The translations under genes were made by a program, and so were the position numbers. A DNA stretch of 64,000 nucleotides, taken from contig RPFO01000084.1 of the NCBI GenBank assembly GCA_009746045.1, positions 193,501 through 257,500 on the forward strand. Reading direction: 5' to 3'. Origin of the DNA: Mesostigma viride (Eukaryota; Streptophyta; Mesostigmatophyceae; Mesostigmatales; Mesostigmataceae). Under the pieces are notes generated by a model. It saw only the letters and a program-made list of their open reading frames with translations. It did no database searches and was not told the origin of the DNA. Of the stretch, positions 63,016 to 64,000 are shown one piece after another; within the stretch, counting starts at the first letter, position 1; every line of letters begins with the position of its first letter.

Positions 63016-63165
63016 CCCAGGCTCATAGAGTTGACTGTTGGACAACTCATCCCCTGGGGTCCCCGCAATACCGAATATGATACAGCGCACTGATACTAAT
63101 AGCGCTAATGTGGAATGTGGTAGCGCGGTCCATGCGGACCATACGTTAAACTGAACAACCATTGC
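63016..63165 (-). pseudogene. Plant-type LINE protein fragment, 5' part of the split copy
   Basis: Minus strand: VQFNVWSAWTALPHSTLALL, VSVRCIIFGIAGTPGDELSN, matching FEINIWAAWTASPPTLPIS and RTIIFGIAGTPGSELSVS in the 15.4-kb copy. Confidence 0.55.
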
Positions 63166-63370
63166 CACACCCCGCTCACTTGGCAGTAGAGAAAGCGGTG
63201 CTCAATTAATATTGTTTCCGAGGGGAAGGTGCACAGGCATGTCGCATCGTGGTGAAACCGACTGTTGAGGGTCGCGTTTACCCCAATTGCCCTGTGCAGT
63301 AAAAGATGTTGAATGTCGGTCGCTCTGCGGTCCACCAAGGGGTGATCGACCGCTAGGGTGATAAGTTTAA

Positions 63371-64000
63371 CCCTTAAACTGTACTGAGTCCGTTTTCGTG
63401 GCGCCAGTTGAACTCGCGCCACTCTAACGGACTGAGTTTGTGGCAGAACCAGGCGCCGCGCCAATAATAATTTAACGGTCAAACCTGGGGGGATCGAAAG
63501 ATCTAGACGTAAGCTATGCCTGGCGCTATTCAGACCGTATTTTGGACACCTGGCCAGGGAGATATGCTTGAGCAAAGTTAGGGGGGTACCATGGTCCAAC
63601 GGGACCGACGTGCATGAAAAATATTGACGCGCACGGCTATGGCGGTGCACGCAACTGACTGATACGAGAGAATGGCTTGACATAATGGACTCAAATTTTG
63701 TAGGCATGATTTTCAAGTCCTAAAAACGTTTTATCCCCAGCCATGGAACGTTTGAAGATGCGTAGATGGGTCATCGGGGTGCTGGTCGGCGCAGCAAATC
63801 ATGTCAGCGGCCAGGCGGTGACAGTGCGAGTGCTGCATGTTGCTAGGCGGAAATTTTCGAGGTATTTGCGCATGGATAAACCTTTGACGTTGTTCCCAAC
63901 CAGATTTGCTAGAATTGGCAGCCAGGAAAGGCTCGAGGCTACGTCCATGAATCGGGCGTGCTGGCTCCCGCAGGAAAGGTAATCTGCTGTTCCGACCTGG
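63371..64000 (+). mobile_element. Left end of a second piggyBac-family element (runs off window)
   Basis: TTAA at 63367-63370 is followed by CCCTTAAACTGTACTGAGTC, similar to the other piggyBac-like ends here. 63495-63550 (GAAAGATCTAGA...TTCAGACCGTATTTTGGACACC) resembles 20985-21050 of the 20.87-kb element at about the same distance from the end. ATG 63743 opens a frame of 79 codons (MERLKMRRWVIGVLVGAANH) that I do not recognise. Confidence 0.5.

Overview
The window looks like nuclear DNA of a eukaryotic microbe, most likely a green alga. The support is indirect: plant-type TTTAGGG repeats inside the sequence, a spliced gene with many short-motif introns, L1-type LINEs, several classes of eukaryotic DNA transposon, and very long microsatellites. 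No ribosomal or plastid marker is present, so the group is an inference. Almost everything here is mobile or satellite DNA; only one ordinary host gene is clear.

Layout. 1-2.1 kb: the 3' part of a virus-type origin-binding helicase gene (window cuts it on the left), broken by one frameshift, followed by four tandem 56-bp palindromes and a short telomere-like array. 2.9-12 kb: decayed L1-type LINE pieces (ORF1 and reverse-transcriptase tails, 3' ends with (TTAA)n tails), a possible spliced gene of unknown function (7.0-8.1 kb), and two very long (CATC)n arrays. 12.8-16.3 kb: a palindrome-rich satellite split by a 2.9-kb hAT-like element (8-bp target duplication) which itself carries a piggyBac-like element. 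16.3-20.8 kb: tandem repeats and possible exons. 20.87-23.71 kb: a piggyBac-like transposon with TTAA ends whose transposase has lost its catalytic core. 24.3-26.5 kb: LINE 3' end plus an ORF1-only LINE. 26.76-31.17 kb: a probable CACTA/EnSpm-like element with subterminal TGAGAAA repeats and a C-terminal transposon exon. 31.2-33.5 kb: a LINE chimera (ORF1 forward, reverse transcriptase reversed). 34.26-35.98 kb: a TA-flanked DNA element. 37.6-38.95 kb: a satellite with an apparently exact 589-bp duplication. 39-42.06 kb: LINE reverse transcriptase and ORF1 pieces.

42.2-50.6 kb, minus strand: a nine-exon gene for an HCN/CNG-type channel (six membrane segments, GYG pore, cyclic-nucleotide-binding domain). 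Its introns hold long (GAG)n, (TAG)n, (CCCA)n, (CT)n and 71-bp tandem repeats.

51.5-55.4 kb: a four-level nest, an inverted-repeat element containing a 9-bp-target element containing a second hAT-like copy containing the piggyBac-like element. 55.6-63.2 kb: a retroelement gene fragment split by two DNA elements with TA target duplications; the larger (5.2 kb) encloses another ORF1-only LINE, a (GTGTGC)n array and fragments of two unknown genes. From 63.37 kb a second piggyBac-family element appears to begin and runs off the window.

The elements do not form one pathway. What the window shows is a record of repeated nested transposition in which target duplications and terminal repeats still allow the order of events to be read.
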